From Cacajao melanocephalus (lineage: Eukaryota; Chordata; Mammalia; Primates; Pitheciidae), in the NCBI GenBank assembly GCA_963573385.1, contig CAUYLG010047191.1, positions 1 to 64,000 of the forward strand: 64,000 nt of DNA, given 5' to 3'. This document shows, in pieces, positions 15,225-31,851 of the stretch. A program made the position numbers and the translations under genes. The notes below the pieces were generated by a model. That model did no database searches. It was given only the letters and a program-made list of their open reading frames with translations, and was not told the DNA's origin. The first letter of the stretch is position 1, and each line of letters opens with the position of its first letter.

Positions 15225-15495
15225 GGCCCATCTTCTTCAAGCTGGCTTCTGAGTACATCCCTCCTCTGCTCCAAAGCCTCCCTGTGCACCTGTTACCCTC
15301 AGTAGAAACTGTAAATGCCTTCACCTGGACTCAAGGCCCTTTTGGGTCCCTCCTGAGCTGATTTCTCTTTCCCTTCTCCCTCGTCTCAGGTCCCTTGCCT
15401 CCTCTCCATTCTCCTTCCAGCTTTTTCTTCTGCTGTTCCCTCTCCCTGGAATGCCTTTCTTGCAACACCCTGCAAGTTACATCTATCTTTGATTA
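15225..15495 (+). repeat. L2 fragment
   Basis: Diverged L2 3' sequence: CTCCAAAGCCTCCCTGTGCA, then TCTCCCTGGAATGCCTTTCT. In the intergenic DNA between SEC14L6 and GAL3ST1. Confidence 0.6.
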
Positions 15496-15508
15496 ATAAA
15501 AATGAGGA

Positions 15509-15640
15509 AGGCCAAGCATGGTGGCTCATGCGTTTGCTTGATTAATTGATTAATCCCAACACTCTAGGATGGTGAGGCGGAAGGATTGCTTGAGGCCAGG
15601 AGTTGGAGACCACTCATCCCTATGAAAAACCAAAGGTGGG
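15509..15640 (+). mobile_element. Alu left monomer with insertion
   Basis: GGCCAAGCATGGTGGCTCAT is split by TTGATTAATTGATTAAT before CCCAACACTC. Confidence 0.75.
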
Positions 15641-16019
15641 GGCAGTTATCTCATGAATTTGGGTCAGTAACAGCTTTTCCTATAAACAGTCTTAGCTACT
15701 GTCAGTGGGTTTTCCCCCTTATTTCCATATGAATTACAGGCTCCAAGAGTGTGCTGCAAAGAACATTATTTCTTGCCACAGAGAACATTATGAAGGTGCA
15801 GGCAGTGGCTCGAAGGGATGGGTGGGGTCAAACCTCTCTCGGATGACAGACTGTCCTGGTTGCCTGGGACTGAGGGGTTTCCTGAAAAATAGGAGTTTCA
15901 ATTCTAAAACCAGGATAGGCCCAGAAAACTGGGACAGTTGGTCATCTTAACTCTTCCCCACACTGTTCAGGCCAGAAGCTCACTCCTAGGAAGCATTAAC
16001 CCAAGCCCAGTGAGAGGTG

Positions 16020-16110
16020 AATAGCTGACTGGCATGGGTTTGAATTCTGACTCTGGCACTAATTTGCTGTGTAACTTTGGGTAGGCCACTTAACCTCTCT
16101 CAGTTTTGGT
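16020..16110 (+). repeat. MIR fragment
   Basis: TTTGAATTCTGACTCTGGCA, then TGTAACTTTGGGTAGGCCAC and TAACCTCTCTCAGTTT: the MIR core. Confidence 0.75.
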
Positions 16111-16203
16111 CAAAAAGCTGGGAGGTTGAATATATTTGGATAAGGTATGCAAGCACCTGGCCTGGAACCTGACAGAAATAGGCCCCCAAAAAAGAGTCAC
16201 TTG

Positions 16204-16331
16204 AAGGTAGGTGTAGTGGCATGCTCCTCCAGCTATTGGGGGGAGGCTGAGGCAGGAGGATCGCTTGAGCCCAGGAGTTTGAGACCAGCCTGGACAACAT
16301 AGTGAGATCCTGTCTCAAAAAAAAAAAAAGT
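16204..16331 (+). mobile_element. FLAM/Alu left monomer
   Basis: GTAGGTGTAGTGGCATGCTC to CTGTCTCAAAAAAAAAAAA. Confidence 0.8.
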
Positions 16332-16582
16332 CACCTGACTGTGGTTTCTGCCATCCAGGCCTGGATGCTAGCTCCTAGCTAAAAGCCTGAAAGTCCTGTG
16401 CCCCAGGACTTTCTCTCTCGCTGGGGATGCTGAATGAAGCAAGTGGTTAGAGCTGGGCGTGTCCACTTCCTAGTCAGTCACACCCAGCCTGCACTGGTTT
16501 CTTGGTGGCCATCTTCCCCTCTGGATATGAACCCCTAGGAGGGATTGGCCGACTTGTTTTTTGTTGGGTGGTTTTTGTTTTG

Positions 16583-16676
16583 TTTTGTAGAGACAGGATT
16601 TCTCCATGTAGCCCAGGCTGGGCTCACTTGATCCACCCACCCCAACCTCCCAAAGTGCTGGATTACAGGCAGGCAC
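16583..16676 (-). mobile_element. Alu monomer fragment
   Basis: TTTTGTAGAGACAGGATTTC to GTGCTGGATTACAGGCA. Confidence 0.75.
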
Positions 16677-17014
16677 TAATAACAAGTTGGCTAGCTTGTG
16701 GACTGCTGTATGCTCAGAGCAGCTCAGGGCTGGGGGTGCACAACAGGGATTTGCTGGATATCAATTTTTTTGTTTTTGATTAATAGAATGGAATCCCACG
16801 GTGGATCGGGGAAACCCAGAGCTTGTGGGGGGGCAGAGTACAGGCAGGTGTGGGAGGCAGCCTGGGATGGGGGAGGTAGAAGTGGGAGGGGGAGGTAGAG
16901 ACCACGTGAGGCAGGCTAGGAGCCAGGGACCAGTAGGGTTGGAGGGGGAGGGTGGAGGAGGGGAGAGACAGGCGCTGGAGTTGGGAAGGGTTTGGGGTCC
17001 CTGGGAGATGGTTT

Positions 17015-17150
17015 GAGTCCCTGATCTGATACATCCTGTGACTGTGACCTCCAGCAAATCCCTTCCCCTGTCCGAATGTCAGTTCCCAAATCTGTAAAAT
17101 AGGATGGTAATTATGACAACCTCGGTTACTGTGAGGATTAATGAAGTCTG
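17015..17150 (+). repeat. MIR fragment
   Basis: GTGACTGTGACCTCCAGCAA, AATCTGTAAAATAGGATGGT and GTTACTGTGAGGATTAATGA follow the MIR core order. Confidence 0.75.
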
Positions 17151-17234
17151 TGCAAGAAGCCCTTACCGTGGGCCAGGGCCTCCCTCTCTCTCTCTTCTGA
17201 TCTGGCCACACCCTCTACCTGCCCAGCCCCCTGC

Positions 17235-17410
17235 TCTAGTCCTACCACTTGCTGTGTGATCTTGTGAAGTGATTGTCCCTCTTGGTGAGTGATTGTCCCC
17301 TTTCTCATCTCTAGGATGAGACAGTAACAGTCCCTAGGTTGCTGAGTTTTGGTGAAGATGAGTTGAAATAATACCCTTAGCCTAGTGCCGGGCACACAGT
17401 CACAGTGAGT
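17235..17410 (+). repeat. MIR fragment
   Basis: ACCACTTGCTGTGTGATCTT, then TTCTCATCTCTAGGATGAGA and GTGCCGGGCACACAGT. A short internal duplication of GTGATTGTCCC is visible at about 17270-17300. Confidence 0.65.
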
Positions 17411-17436
17411 GGCTGTTGTACTCCTTAGGATGATCA

Positions 17437-17645
17437 CACACAGACATGCACACATGTACATGTGTGCCCACACAGGCACACACACTCGTGTGCCCACACA
17501 CGCATACACACATATACACACACACACTTGTGCCCGCACACACACATACACACGTGAACACACGCACATGCTTGCCCACACACTCACACACACACATGCA
17601 CACATGCACATGCGTGCCCACACACATACATGCACACATGCTTTT
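17437..17645. repeat. (CA)-rich minisatellite-like tract
   Basis: Alternating purine-pyrimidine sequence of ACAC with regular CATG, CGTG and TGCCCACACA units over about 200 bp, roughly 185 bp past the GAL3ST1 poly(A) site. Protein-like His/Thr open frames are artefacts. Confidence 0.92.
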
Positions 17646-17829
17646 CCAGGCCTTGGTAGCTCATGGGAGTCCCTGAACGGCACAGGACTATAGCACATAG
17701 CAAATACACATCAAATCCCTGCCACCCCACTGGGCTCTGCCCACAGACTCACCCAGGCACCACCGTGCTCTCTTGGGGGTCCCCCCACCCCAACCCCTAC
17801 CCCAAGTGACCACCACTGAGGCTGATTAA

Positions 17830-18084
17830 CAAAAACACATCAAATTCCTTTACTTCTGAGATCTCCCCTTTAAGGGGAGGCAGAAATAGAACATTCTTTT
17901 TCGGGGAGGGAAAGGGGTCTAATAAAAACCGGTATAATTAGTTAAATACTGATCTCGGTGAGGCCCTCTCTGTGTGTGGGCCCAGTCTTGGATGGCTGCA
18001 TCCCCCAGGGAGCCCCCCTCACCTCGGGGTCCGAGGTGGCACCAGGAGGGGGCTGGAGGTGGCCGGCCGCTGGGCGGTGGGACG
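17830..18084 (-). other. GAL3ST1: GAL3ST1 3' UTR
   Basis: About 255 nt follow the stop codon. No AATAAA is present on the minus strand, but the variant signal AGTAAA lies at 17849-17854, so cleavage near 17830 is likely. The end point is an estimate. Confidence 0.55.
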
Positions 18085-20813
<2,729 letters not shown>

Positions 20814-21153
20814 CTCAGGCACCTGCGGGGGCAGCACAGAGTGGGCAAGTGTCAGGAAGTTGGCCCCAGGGTGCACCCAAGACTGCCCACACCTGGCAGC
20901 CGAGGCCTGCCTTTGCCTGCTCTGTGGCCCCCCAGCAGGGTCCAGACAGGGGCAGTGAGATGCTGGAGAAACCAAGAGGCAACCACCTGGAAAGAGACAG
21001 CCCCAGGGCTGCAGACAGAGACGGTGGGCGAAGCAACTCAAACAGAGGTTGGGAATGGGGCAGGGAGAAGCTTAACATTTAAAAATTAAAATGAACCAGG
21101 TAGCAGAACCAGGGGCCCAAACTTTCCACTCCTTTTAATTTTTAAGCTGGCTG

Positions 21154-21262
21154 ATAAAAAAAAAAAAAGAAAAGAAAAAGAAGAAAAAGAAGATAACAAA
21201 TATTTGTTACCTTATTTTTTGGTTATCTTGTCTTCTAATTCTTTTTCTTTTCTTTTTTATAA
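21154..21262. repeat. Imperfect inverted repeat / hairpin
   Basis: An A/G-rich arm (21154-21197: AAAAAAGAAAAGAAAAAGAA ... GATAAC) is matched by a T/C-rich arm (21221-21262: GGTTATC ... TTTTTCTTTTCTTTTTTAT). AACAAATATTTGTT (21195-21208), a perfect palindrome, lies at the inner edge. GAL3ST1 5' intron, about 340 bp from the coding exon. Confidence 0.75.
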
Positions 21263-21357
21263 AAATATGTATTTTTTAAAATTCTTCGATTTTACTTTAA
21301 ATTCTCCCAGATCCTGAAGTTATCTTATTGTTTATACCTCTTAGGTCATCATAATGA

Positions 21358-21680
<323 letters not shown>

Positions 21681-21694
21681 ATTTTAATTTTTTT

Positions 21695-22142
<448 letters not shown>

Positions 22143-22591
22143 GGAAAAGAAGACTGTCTCCCAGTGCCCTGTGCCCCGCCAGGCCTGAGCCAGGGCTGTC
22201 TACAGGGAAGGCCAAGGGCTCTCTGGGCCTGAATCCTTCGCTTTTCAGAAGGCTCAGCCAGCCCTACTTGTCCCATGCGCAACCCGTCCCACAGTGGTAA
22301 GGGTGACGTGCCCAGTAAGAGGCCAAGACTGTTCTCTCTTCACTGGCCCTTGTGCCCCCGAGTCTGTAGGGGTGGCTGATGGAGAAACTGAGGCTCACAG
22401 CTGGAAAGAAGCGGGCTCAGGTTACACAGCTGGCCAGGCCTCTGCCTACACAGCCACCCACTTTCCAATCGCCAGCTGGTAGGGTTGCCCAGTTAAATCT
22501 GAATTTCAGATAAACAAGGAATACAATTTTTTATGGTATAAGTATATTCCAAATATTGCATGGGACATAGTTATACTAAAAATTATTCAAG

Positions 22592-22888
<297 letters not shown>

Positions 22889-22982
22889 TTCAAACTTCAA
22901 GTTTAACCAGATATCCTGGAGGTTGGAGTGTTGTTCTTTCTGTGTTTTATTTTTTATTTTTAAAATATTTATTTTATATTAT

Positions 22983-23117
<135 letters not shown>

Positions 23118-23449
23118 TAAGCGTGGCAACCCTATTGGCAGGGGAGTGAGATGTGGGCCGTGAGGGGGAGTTCAGGCTGAGGAGCTGGAGTCCCGGAGAG
23201 AGCTGTAGCTTGGGGAGCCTTCCCGCCTCCCCTTAGTTGCAAAGCCAGGGCCCCAAACTTTCTACTCTTGGACCGAACTTTCCACTCCTGTCCTGGCTCA
23301 CACTGCACTGCCCCCTGGGCCCCTGATGCCAGGAAAAGTCACATGTGCTAATGACTACATGTACGGCATTATCACCACTGTCCCTGGAGGCAGAAGCCAG
23401 TCAGCCCGCCTGGGGGAGGGTCGCACACGTATTCCCTGGAAAAGTTACG

Positions 23450-23575
23450 CTGAGGTGGGAGGATCGCTGGAGCCTGGAGGGCAGAGGTTGGCAGAGGTTA
23501 CCATGAGCCAAGGTCATGCCACTGCACTTCAGCCTGGGCAACCAGAGTGAGGCCCCATCTCAAAAAAAAAAAAGC
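23450..23575 (+). mobile_element. Alu right-arm fragment
   Basis: GCTGAGGTGGGAGGATCGCT to CATCTCAAAAAAAAAAA; a GGCAGAGGTT duplication inside. Confidence 0.75.
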
Positions 23576-23699
23576 AATAATTGTTAACACATAAACAAAT
23601 GTGTTAACACATTTGTTACTTAACACATGAAGAAGCTTGCAAAGTGGGATAAACCCGCCAGCCACGGAGGGGCCCCAGCACCAACCATAGGCTCTGGGA

Positions 23700-23870
23700 C
23701 CCTGAGCCTGTGTTTCAATCCAGCACTGTGGTTTCAGACAAGCCAAGAACCCTCATGGAGTCTCAGTTTCTCATCTGTAAAATGGGAAAGCTGGTCACGC
23801 CCCTAGCTGTACACTGGAGAACTTTCCTAAGCAAAGCAACCAGCACATGGTAATCATTTAGCGATACCCC
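23700..23870 (+). repeat. MIR fragment
   Basis: GTCTCAGTTTCTCATCTGTA, AAATGGGAAAGCTGG and ACCAGCACATGGTAATCATT. GAL3ST1 5' intron. Confidence 0.65.
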
Positions 23871-24113
23871 TCCTGAGGCCTGGGGTGGGGGCTGGGCCGC
23901 CCACAAAGCACAAACCTATCACAGCCTCAAGCACCCCTTCAGCCTCCCACTCCCCAGGGGCCCAGCAGAGAACAGGGCAGAGTCGTGGGACAGATCACAG
24001 TCCAAACTCTGGGCCTCAGTTTCTCTGACTTTAAGATGAGGAGGGATAAGGATTCCTGTGGCTGGCCCTCTGGAAATCCAAAGGACCCACCCCGCCCCGG
24101 CAGCCCCACTCAC

Positions 24114-24170
24114 CAGGGTACCTTCCGGAATCTGGGAAGCAGCAACAGTGGAGACGCTGAGGCTCAGGCC
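24114..24170 (-). other. Candidate GAL3ST1 5' UTR exon
   Basis: On the minus strand, acceptor ccccctgctgcag is followed by 57 nt and the strong donor CTG|gtgagt. The segment lies in the GAL3ST1 5' intron between Alus. The pair could be chance. Confidence 0.35.
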
Positions 24171-24303
24171 CTGCAGCAGGGGGCAGCCCAGCCTCCCTGC
24201 CTGCCAATCAGGCTCCACCGGGCCCCACCCAGGACAGTTTCTCCACCCCCAACCCCATTATTGTTTCACTCATTCACTCACTCATTTCTTTCTCCCATGT
24301 GCT

Positions 24304-24595
<292 letters not shown>

Positions 24596-25381
24596 CTCCC
24601 ATTGGCTATTTCTCAAACCTTGCCAGGCCCCCGCCACATGTGCTGGGTGCTGCCAGCTGCTGAGCCTTGGGCCATCCCTCCTAGTTTTACTTTTGAGCCC
24701 CTGTTAGAAGCCAAGCCCAGGGTGGGGACCTGCCTCTCCAGAGCATCTAACTGACCCTTCTCAGCTGCTACTTAGTGGATATCACTCCACCCCCAACCCC
24801 GCTGTCACCCCCATTTTGGTAGATGGGAAAGGTGAGATTCCAGGAGTTGACAAAGCTTGCCCAGGGTCATTCAGCAAAGGCAGGGCAGGGCAGGAATTCA
24901 AGCCCAGGTCTATGGACCTCTAATGTGCAGCTTCCTGCATCGTCCAAGGCAGCCCCTGCCTGATGTGTCCCAAGCCCTGTCCCAAGCCGAGGGGAAGGAA
25001 GAAGGGAAAGTTGCACCGCAGAAAGTGGGGGATGTGGGGACGGGGGACAGGAAGCTCTGTCCCGGCAGCACAAGAGGGTTCAGTCTCTGTGGGCTGAGCC
25101 AGGAGTCAGGATAAGGGGAGGGAAGAAGAGGGGGCCCTGGTGTCTGGTCCCTCCTGTGCCAGCCACCTGAGGGGTCCAAGGCTGGTCGTGCCCTTCCTGC
25201 GTAGCCACTGTGAACTTGGGCGTGAAGCTATGAACCTTACCCTCCCTGATCCTCCATCTCCTCATGTGAGCAATGGACACACAACAGCAAGATCAGGGCA
25301 CACAAGCAGAGCCCCTGGGCAGACTGAGGTCAGGAGAGGAGCTAGCTGGCAGCCAGGAGCCTGGCTTGAGGGAGGACAGTC

Positions 25382-25592
25382 ACTAGGCTAAAATTTAAAA
25401 ATAAAATTATAAAATGTTTAAACAATAAAATCAACAAGAAAGAAAAAAACTTAAATGAATTTAGTGTTTATACTTGGGTTCCATCTCCAAGATAGCTCAT
25501 TACATATATGCATATATTCCAAAATCTGAAAAACCTGAAATCCGAAACACTTCTGGTACCAAGTATTTGGGATAAGGGATACTCAACCTGTA
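25382..25592. repeat. Old interspersed repeat remnant
   Basis: AT-rich start, then repeated 'AATCTGAAAAACCTGAAATCCGAAAC' style sequence ending GGGATACTCAACCTGTA, a known recurrent end in mammalian genomes. Family not assigned. Confidence 0.45.
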
Positions 25593-26284
25593 CCAGCCGT
25601 CCCTCCATCACAGGGTGCTGTCTGGATCCTCTGCATTCCACAAGGAAAGCACCCAGCCCGGGGCTGGCACAGAGCAGTCACTGAGCAGGGCCTGGCATCA
25701 TTGTTATCATCATCATCATTATGTTCCCAGGGTCCCAGCCGCAGCCCCATCAAAGCGTGTGCCCACTGGCCCACAATGGAGGCTTGCAGACAGCTGAGGG
25801 GCTCAGGTCTAAGGACGATCTCAATGCAGCCAGAACCTCCTAGCCTCAAGGCCGGAAGACCAAGAGGCAGGGAAGCTGAGCCTCACAGAGGGCAAGGACA
25901 CTTTCAGGGTTACGCAGCACAGTAGCAGCAGAGACGGGACTAGAACCTGGGTCTCCCACCTCCTCCGCCCATGGTGGTGACAACCGAAGGCATTCAGGAC
26001 GGATGGTCCCCCTGTCACCAGCCCACCCCATCTATTCCTGTCCTTCTAGATTACGCCCGTCACACTGGCTTGCATCAGTGCAGACAGCTGGCAGCAGGCC
26101 AGGTCCAGCCATCCTCCTGTTCAGCTGAACTGACACCCTCCAGGGAATGAAGGAGAAACAGGACTTATTCCCCCAATCATGCACACAGGGAAACCTTCTG
26201 GCTTAGAGTGTCACCACCAGGCAGGCCTCAGGGTGTCCTACTTTCCCTGTGACCCCTGTGGTGGGGCAGAAGAGGCACACTCAC

Positions 26285-26359
26285 CTCGGGCTACGGCTGG
26301 CGGCCCCTTTCCACCCGCTGCCTGTGCCACGTCCATCTCCCAGGCTGCCTCTGCGGTCA
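26285..26359 (-). other. Candidate GAL3ST1 5' UTR exon
   Basis: On the minus strand, acceptor cctgtctcccag precedes a 75-nt block ending at donor CCCGAG|gtgagt. Non-repetitive sequence within the GAL3ST1 5' intron. Transcript evidence would be needed to accept it. Confidence 0.3.
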
Positions 26360-26779
26360 CTGGGAGACAGGAATGCTCCAATGACACCCAGCAGCAAGCT
26401 GGCTGCCTCCCTCCCACTCCAGTGGTGTGAATATTCATGAGTTTCCTTCCTGGGGGTAGCAGGTGGCACACTCCAGCACCCCGCAGGTGTTGCCCCGGCC
26501 CTCTGCCCCCACTGGACAGCCCCGGCCGGTCCTCACCTCTCTCTGGACCCCAACAAGCAAGCAGCTCTTTCATGCAAGGGCATGGAAAGATTCCAGGTAT
26601 CCTTGGGCCAAGGACACAGCAACCACCGAACCCTGCAGAGAGCCCAGAACAGGCTCTAAGGCTGAGTGAGGGACAGGGAGGTGAATGTGGCGTGGGGTGC
26701 AAGAGGGCTAATTGCTCCACCTACTGCATTTCATGTAGGTCTCACGGTTTATGCATCAAGCACCTCTGTTAGTCTATTC

Positions 26780-26880
26780 TCCTGGTTGAAGAAACCAAAG
26801 CTCAGAGAGGTAACGTCACCGGCTCAAGGTCACACAGCTAGCAGAAAGCAGACAAAGCCAGAGTACATATACTCCAGGGA
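26780..26880 (+). repeat. MIR/L2-type fragment
   Basis: AAACCAAAGCTCAGAGAGGT, then GCTCAAGGTCACACAGCTAG, a standard MIR stretch. Similar short pieces occur at about 22375-22440, 24800-24910 and 25230-25300. Confidence 0.55.
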
Positions 26881-27067
26881 TTAAAGATGCTGAGACACAA
26901 CCAAGGACCAAGGTTTATCCAAAATCTGTGAGAATCCAGAAGGATGAGTAACAAACTCAGCCTGGAAGGCTTCCAGGAGGCAGAGTTTCTGACCAGGGCT
27001 CAGAAAATGAGTCCGGCAAGATATCACTTCCTGAGCTCTAAATCTTTCATCAAAGAGGGTGTCCTTG

Positions 27068-27350
<283 letters not shown>

Positions 27351-28385
27351 GGTGTCCTGCTTCTTCCACTATCCCTGGGTGAGGAATGGTGATATGCAGA
27401 CACTCTGGACCAGCTCTGCAGGATTTGGGCTGATTGGAGATGCAGATTCTCCCCAGGGCCTTGGCAGAAAGAGACAGTTCTAGGTGCCCTGGCCCTAAGC
27501 CCAGGAACCCTAGGACTCTGCTCAGGCACTTGAATCTTAGGTTCAAGCCAGTTGTCTCCACTTTGTCCATGGACAGAGGGTCTCCTTGTGCCCAGAAAGG
27601 CCTCCTCCATCCTCCCTTCAGCACTGCAGCCTACAGCCCTATCATGAACCAGGCAGATGTCACCATCGAGGGACCCAGGTGCCACCATCAGTTAATGATC
27701 ATTATTGTGACAGTCATTCACCGCCCCCCCCATAAGCACTTTCATAGATTAAGCAGCTGCCAGCCTCTCCCACGGAACAGTGGGCATCCTCACTTGCTCT
27801 GAGTCACCCTTTCCCTCAAATCCTCACCAGTCCAGGAGCAGCCCCCAAGCACCCACGAAATACCAGAGCTTCAACTGCCACAAGGCAGGCCCAGAGTCCC
27901 CATCTCTCCAGGTGCTGGAATCAGGTTTGGGACATGGTACGGAGTTGTTTTGTCCAGCCTAACATCCCGCTGACTTTCTGCCCTTTGAGCTGAGCTAGCT
28001 TGAAGACAGCTTTCCAAGGGTGAGTCAGGGCAGAGCTGGCATCAAACTGCAGGGGCTGTGGTTTATGAGTGTGGACTCTGAACCCACAGGGTCCACTTCT
28101 GTGCTTGGGACATCTCATGCATCATGCAGCCTCATAATCCTCTCTGCAGAGCTCCTGCTATTACCTCCATTTTATAGAGGGGAGAGGACCTCACCCAGTG
28201 AGAGTGAAGTGAGGGTAGGAGCGAGGGTAGGGGTGAGGAAGTGAGCAACTAGCCAAGGGAAGCAGAGATTTCCAGAGTAGGGAGTGCTGAAAGTAGACTG
28301 TGCTTCCAGCCCTGCCAGAGAGGTCTCTTCCCAGAGTATTGGTGACAACAGCTTTGGCTGGTTCTCCAACCTCACTCCAGGAAAT

Positions 28386-28540
28386 TTTTTTTTTTTTGAG
28401 ACGGAGTCCAGTCGCCCAGGCTGGAATGCAGTGGCAAGATCTTGGCTCACTGCCACCTCTGCCTCCTGGGTTCAAGCAATTCTCCTGCCTCAGCCTCCTG
28501 AGTAGCTGGGATACAGGTGTGTGCCACAGCACCCAGCAAA
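28386..28540 (-). mobile_element. Alu, truncated
   Basis: TTTTTTTTTTTTTGAGACGG to GTGTGCCACAGCACCCAGC. Confidence 0.87.
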
Positions 28541-28574
28541 AACTTTTTAAATGATAAAAGCAGTATACTGAAAG

Positions 28575-28735
28575 TTGGGCACAGTGGCTCAAGCCTGTAA
28601 TCCCAGCACTTTGGGAGGCCAAGGCGGGTGGATCACCTAAGGTCGGGAGTTCAAGACCAGTCTTACCAACATGGAGAAACCCCGTCTATACTAAAAATAC
28701 AAAATTAGTCAAGCGTGGTGGCATGCGCAGAGGTT
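28575..28735 (+). mobile_element. Alu, 3' truncated
   Basis: GTTGGGCACAGTGGCTCAAG to GTGGCATGCGCAGAGGTTGC; broken at an inversion point. Confidence 0.82.
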
Positions 28736-28744
28736 GCAGTGAGC

Positions 28745-28845
28745 CGAGTTCGAGACCAGTAGCTGTAGTCTCCTGACCTCACGATCTGCCCGCCTCAGCC
28801 TCCCAAAGTGCTGGAATCACAGGCTTGGGCCACCGTGCCCGGCCC
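28745..28845 (-). mobile_element. Alu fragment, inverted
   Basis: AGTCTCCTGACCTCACGATC to GGGCCACCGTGCCCGGCC, abutting the previous plus-strand copy. Confidence 0.75.
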
Positions 28846-28859
28846 CTGTTCTCCAATTT

Positions 28860-29220
28860 TTAAAGGCAGTTCTCTTTTCTCCTTGGCCACATGGCTAGAT
28901 TACATTTCCCAGGCGCCCTTGCAGTTCAGTGTCCTCATGTGACTGGGTTCTGGCCATTGAGATGTGAACAGAATGCCCGCTGATGAGGTTAAGCGGGTGG
29001 ATCTTTTCTATGCTCTCCTTTCCCGTTTACTGGATGAATGGAGCGGTCTCCAAGGATCTGGGCGTGGGCGGAACTGGGAGGAGCCTAGGCCTTTGCATCT
29101 CTACCCACCAGACACCGATTGGATTTCAAGAAAACGAGAACTGAACTGACATTGTATTAAGTCTTTTAGAATTTAGTGTTCGTCTGCTACAGCAGCTGGC
29201 ATTAACTAAGATGCCTGTTA
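28860..29220 (+). repeat. Old interspersed repeat remnant, family not assigned
   Basis: CATTTCCCAGGCGCCCTTGC, GTGACTGGGTTCTGGCCATT and a tail GCTACAGCAGCTGGCATTAA resemble a widespread mammalian repeat. In the GAL3ST1 5' intron. Confidence 0.45.
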
Positions 29221-29400
29221 CCCTAGAATGAGCCACGCAGAGAGAAAAGCACATGCAAAGGGCCAGCGCAATTGAGAAACTAACGAACGTTCCTCCTGGC
29301 TGGAGTGTCTGGCATGTGTCCGTGTAAGAGGTTGGGTGGGCAGGGGAGAGACTACAGAGACAGCCAGAAAGTAGGGCAGGGTTAAGAGGAACATGCAGGG

Positions 29401-29883
<483 letters not shown>

Positions 29884-30559
29884 TCATGCAGGGCTTTCAG
29901 GAAGCATGCTCTCGAGTCTGGCCTGGATCCTGTGGGCTGTAGGGAGGGACCCTTAGGAGGGTCTTCAGCAGAGGAGTGAGCAGGTGGGATTCCCATCGGG
30001 CTGCTGGGTAAGAAATGAACTGTAGGGATGAGGAAGGAGTGGAAGGAGCAGGCCGACCTCCATGGTAGTTGTTACAGCTGTGCAGGTGTGACTTGGAGCA
30101 AGGAGAAGGCTAGGGAAGGACTGCAGCTGTCTGTAGACCATGCAAAGGCAGCATTCTGTTAGCGGCCGGGTGTGGAGGAGGGGAGGGAAGAGTTGCTGTC
30201 GGGTGACTGGGGGTGGAGCTAGTCCCTGAGTTGGGGAGGCTGAAAGAAGGCCAGGTTGAATGTTGGGGTGAAGTGGGTGGTATCAGGTTCTGTTTAGAAC
30301 ATGCTGAGTCTGAGGGAGGTTTGGGATGACCATAGAATGCCTAAAGAGCAATAGGAGCAAAGAGGGGGTTCTTGGGGGAGGGAGAGAGATAGGTAAGGAG
30401 TTGGGTACAGAAGTGGGAATTGAGGTCATAGGAGTAGCTAGAGTCACCAAGGGAAGGGTGAGCAAGGACAGGGAGCCTGTGCCTTTGAAGCAGGATGAAG
30501 AAGAGCTCCCTAAGGAGATAAAAGAGGACAGTCTGCAGCACCGCTATTGCCCCATAAAC

Positions 30560-30840
30560 CATTCCCCAGCATTTTGGGAAGGCCAAGGCAGGCGGATTGC
30601 TTGAGCCCAGGAGTTCAAGACCAGCCTGGGCAACATAGTGAGACCCCCGTCTGTACAAAAAATTTAAAAATTAGCCCGCTGTGGTGGTGCATGCCTGTAG
30701 TCCCAGCTACTCAGGAAGCCTCAGCAAGAGGACCCCTTGAGCCCAGGAGTTTGAGGTTATAGTGAACTGTGAACGTACCACTGCACTCCAAGCCTGGGCA
30801 ACAGAGCAAGACCCATCTTAAAAAGACAAACCCCAAAAAA
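30560..30840 (+). mobile_element. Alu (AluJ-like), 5' truncated
   Basis: ATTCCCCAGCATTTTGGGAA to CATCTTAAAAAGACAAACC. Confidence 0.85.
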
Positions 30841-31007
30841 CAAAAGCCATTCACCAACTGATGCACATCCATGCTGTTTGCTCATATGCACATACAGGAA
30901 CAGGACTCTGGCAGAGAAGGTGGTGGGTGAGGGTATCCCGGGGTTGCTTTCTGTAGCTGGAGGGGAATCCCGTGGGGATATGCAAGGACCTTTTAGGAGT
31001 GGAGCAG

Positions 31008-31300
31008 GCCGGGTGCAGTGGCTCATGCCTGTAATCCCGGCACTTTGAGAGGATAAGGTGGGCGGATCACGAGGTCAGGAGTTCAAGACCAGCCTGACCA
31101 ACATGGTGAAGCCCCGTTCTTCTAAAAATACAGAAAATTAGCTGGGTGTGATGGCATGTGCCTGTAATCCCAGCTACTCAGGAGGCTAAGGCAGGAGAAT
31201 CACTTGAACCCAGGAGGTGGAAGTTACAGTGAGCCAAGATCATGCCATTGCGCTCCAACCTGGGCTACAGAGCAAGACTCAAAACAAAACAAAAAAGAGT
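31008..31300 (+). mobile_element. Alu
   Basis: GGCCGGGTGCAGTGGCTCAT to CAAAACAAAACAAAAAAG. Confidence 0.93.
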
Positions 31301-31506
31301 TGAGCAAAAAAATTCTCCCTATGGTGTTCATACTGCAGATTTGCCAGCAGCTATTATAGTTCTGAGTGTGCCTGTTCTCAGACTCAGCAATCCACCTGCA
31401 GGAATATGGTTCAAAGATAATGTAACTATTAATGTGAGATGGGCACATAAAAGTGGCCACTGCAGTATCATTGCTTCCAGTTCTCACAGAGCCTTTACCC
31501 CATTTA

Positions 31507-31851
<345 letters not shown>

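Noticed and set aside
17409..17693. His/Thr-rich and Cys/Val-rich open frames
   Set aside because: Translation of the CA-rich tract on both strands.
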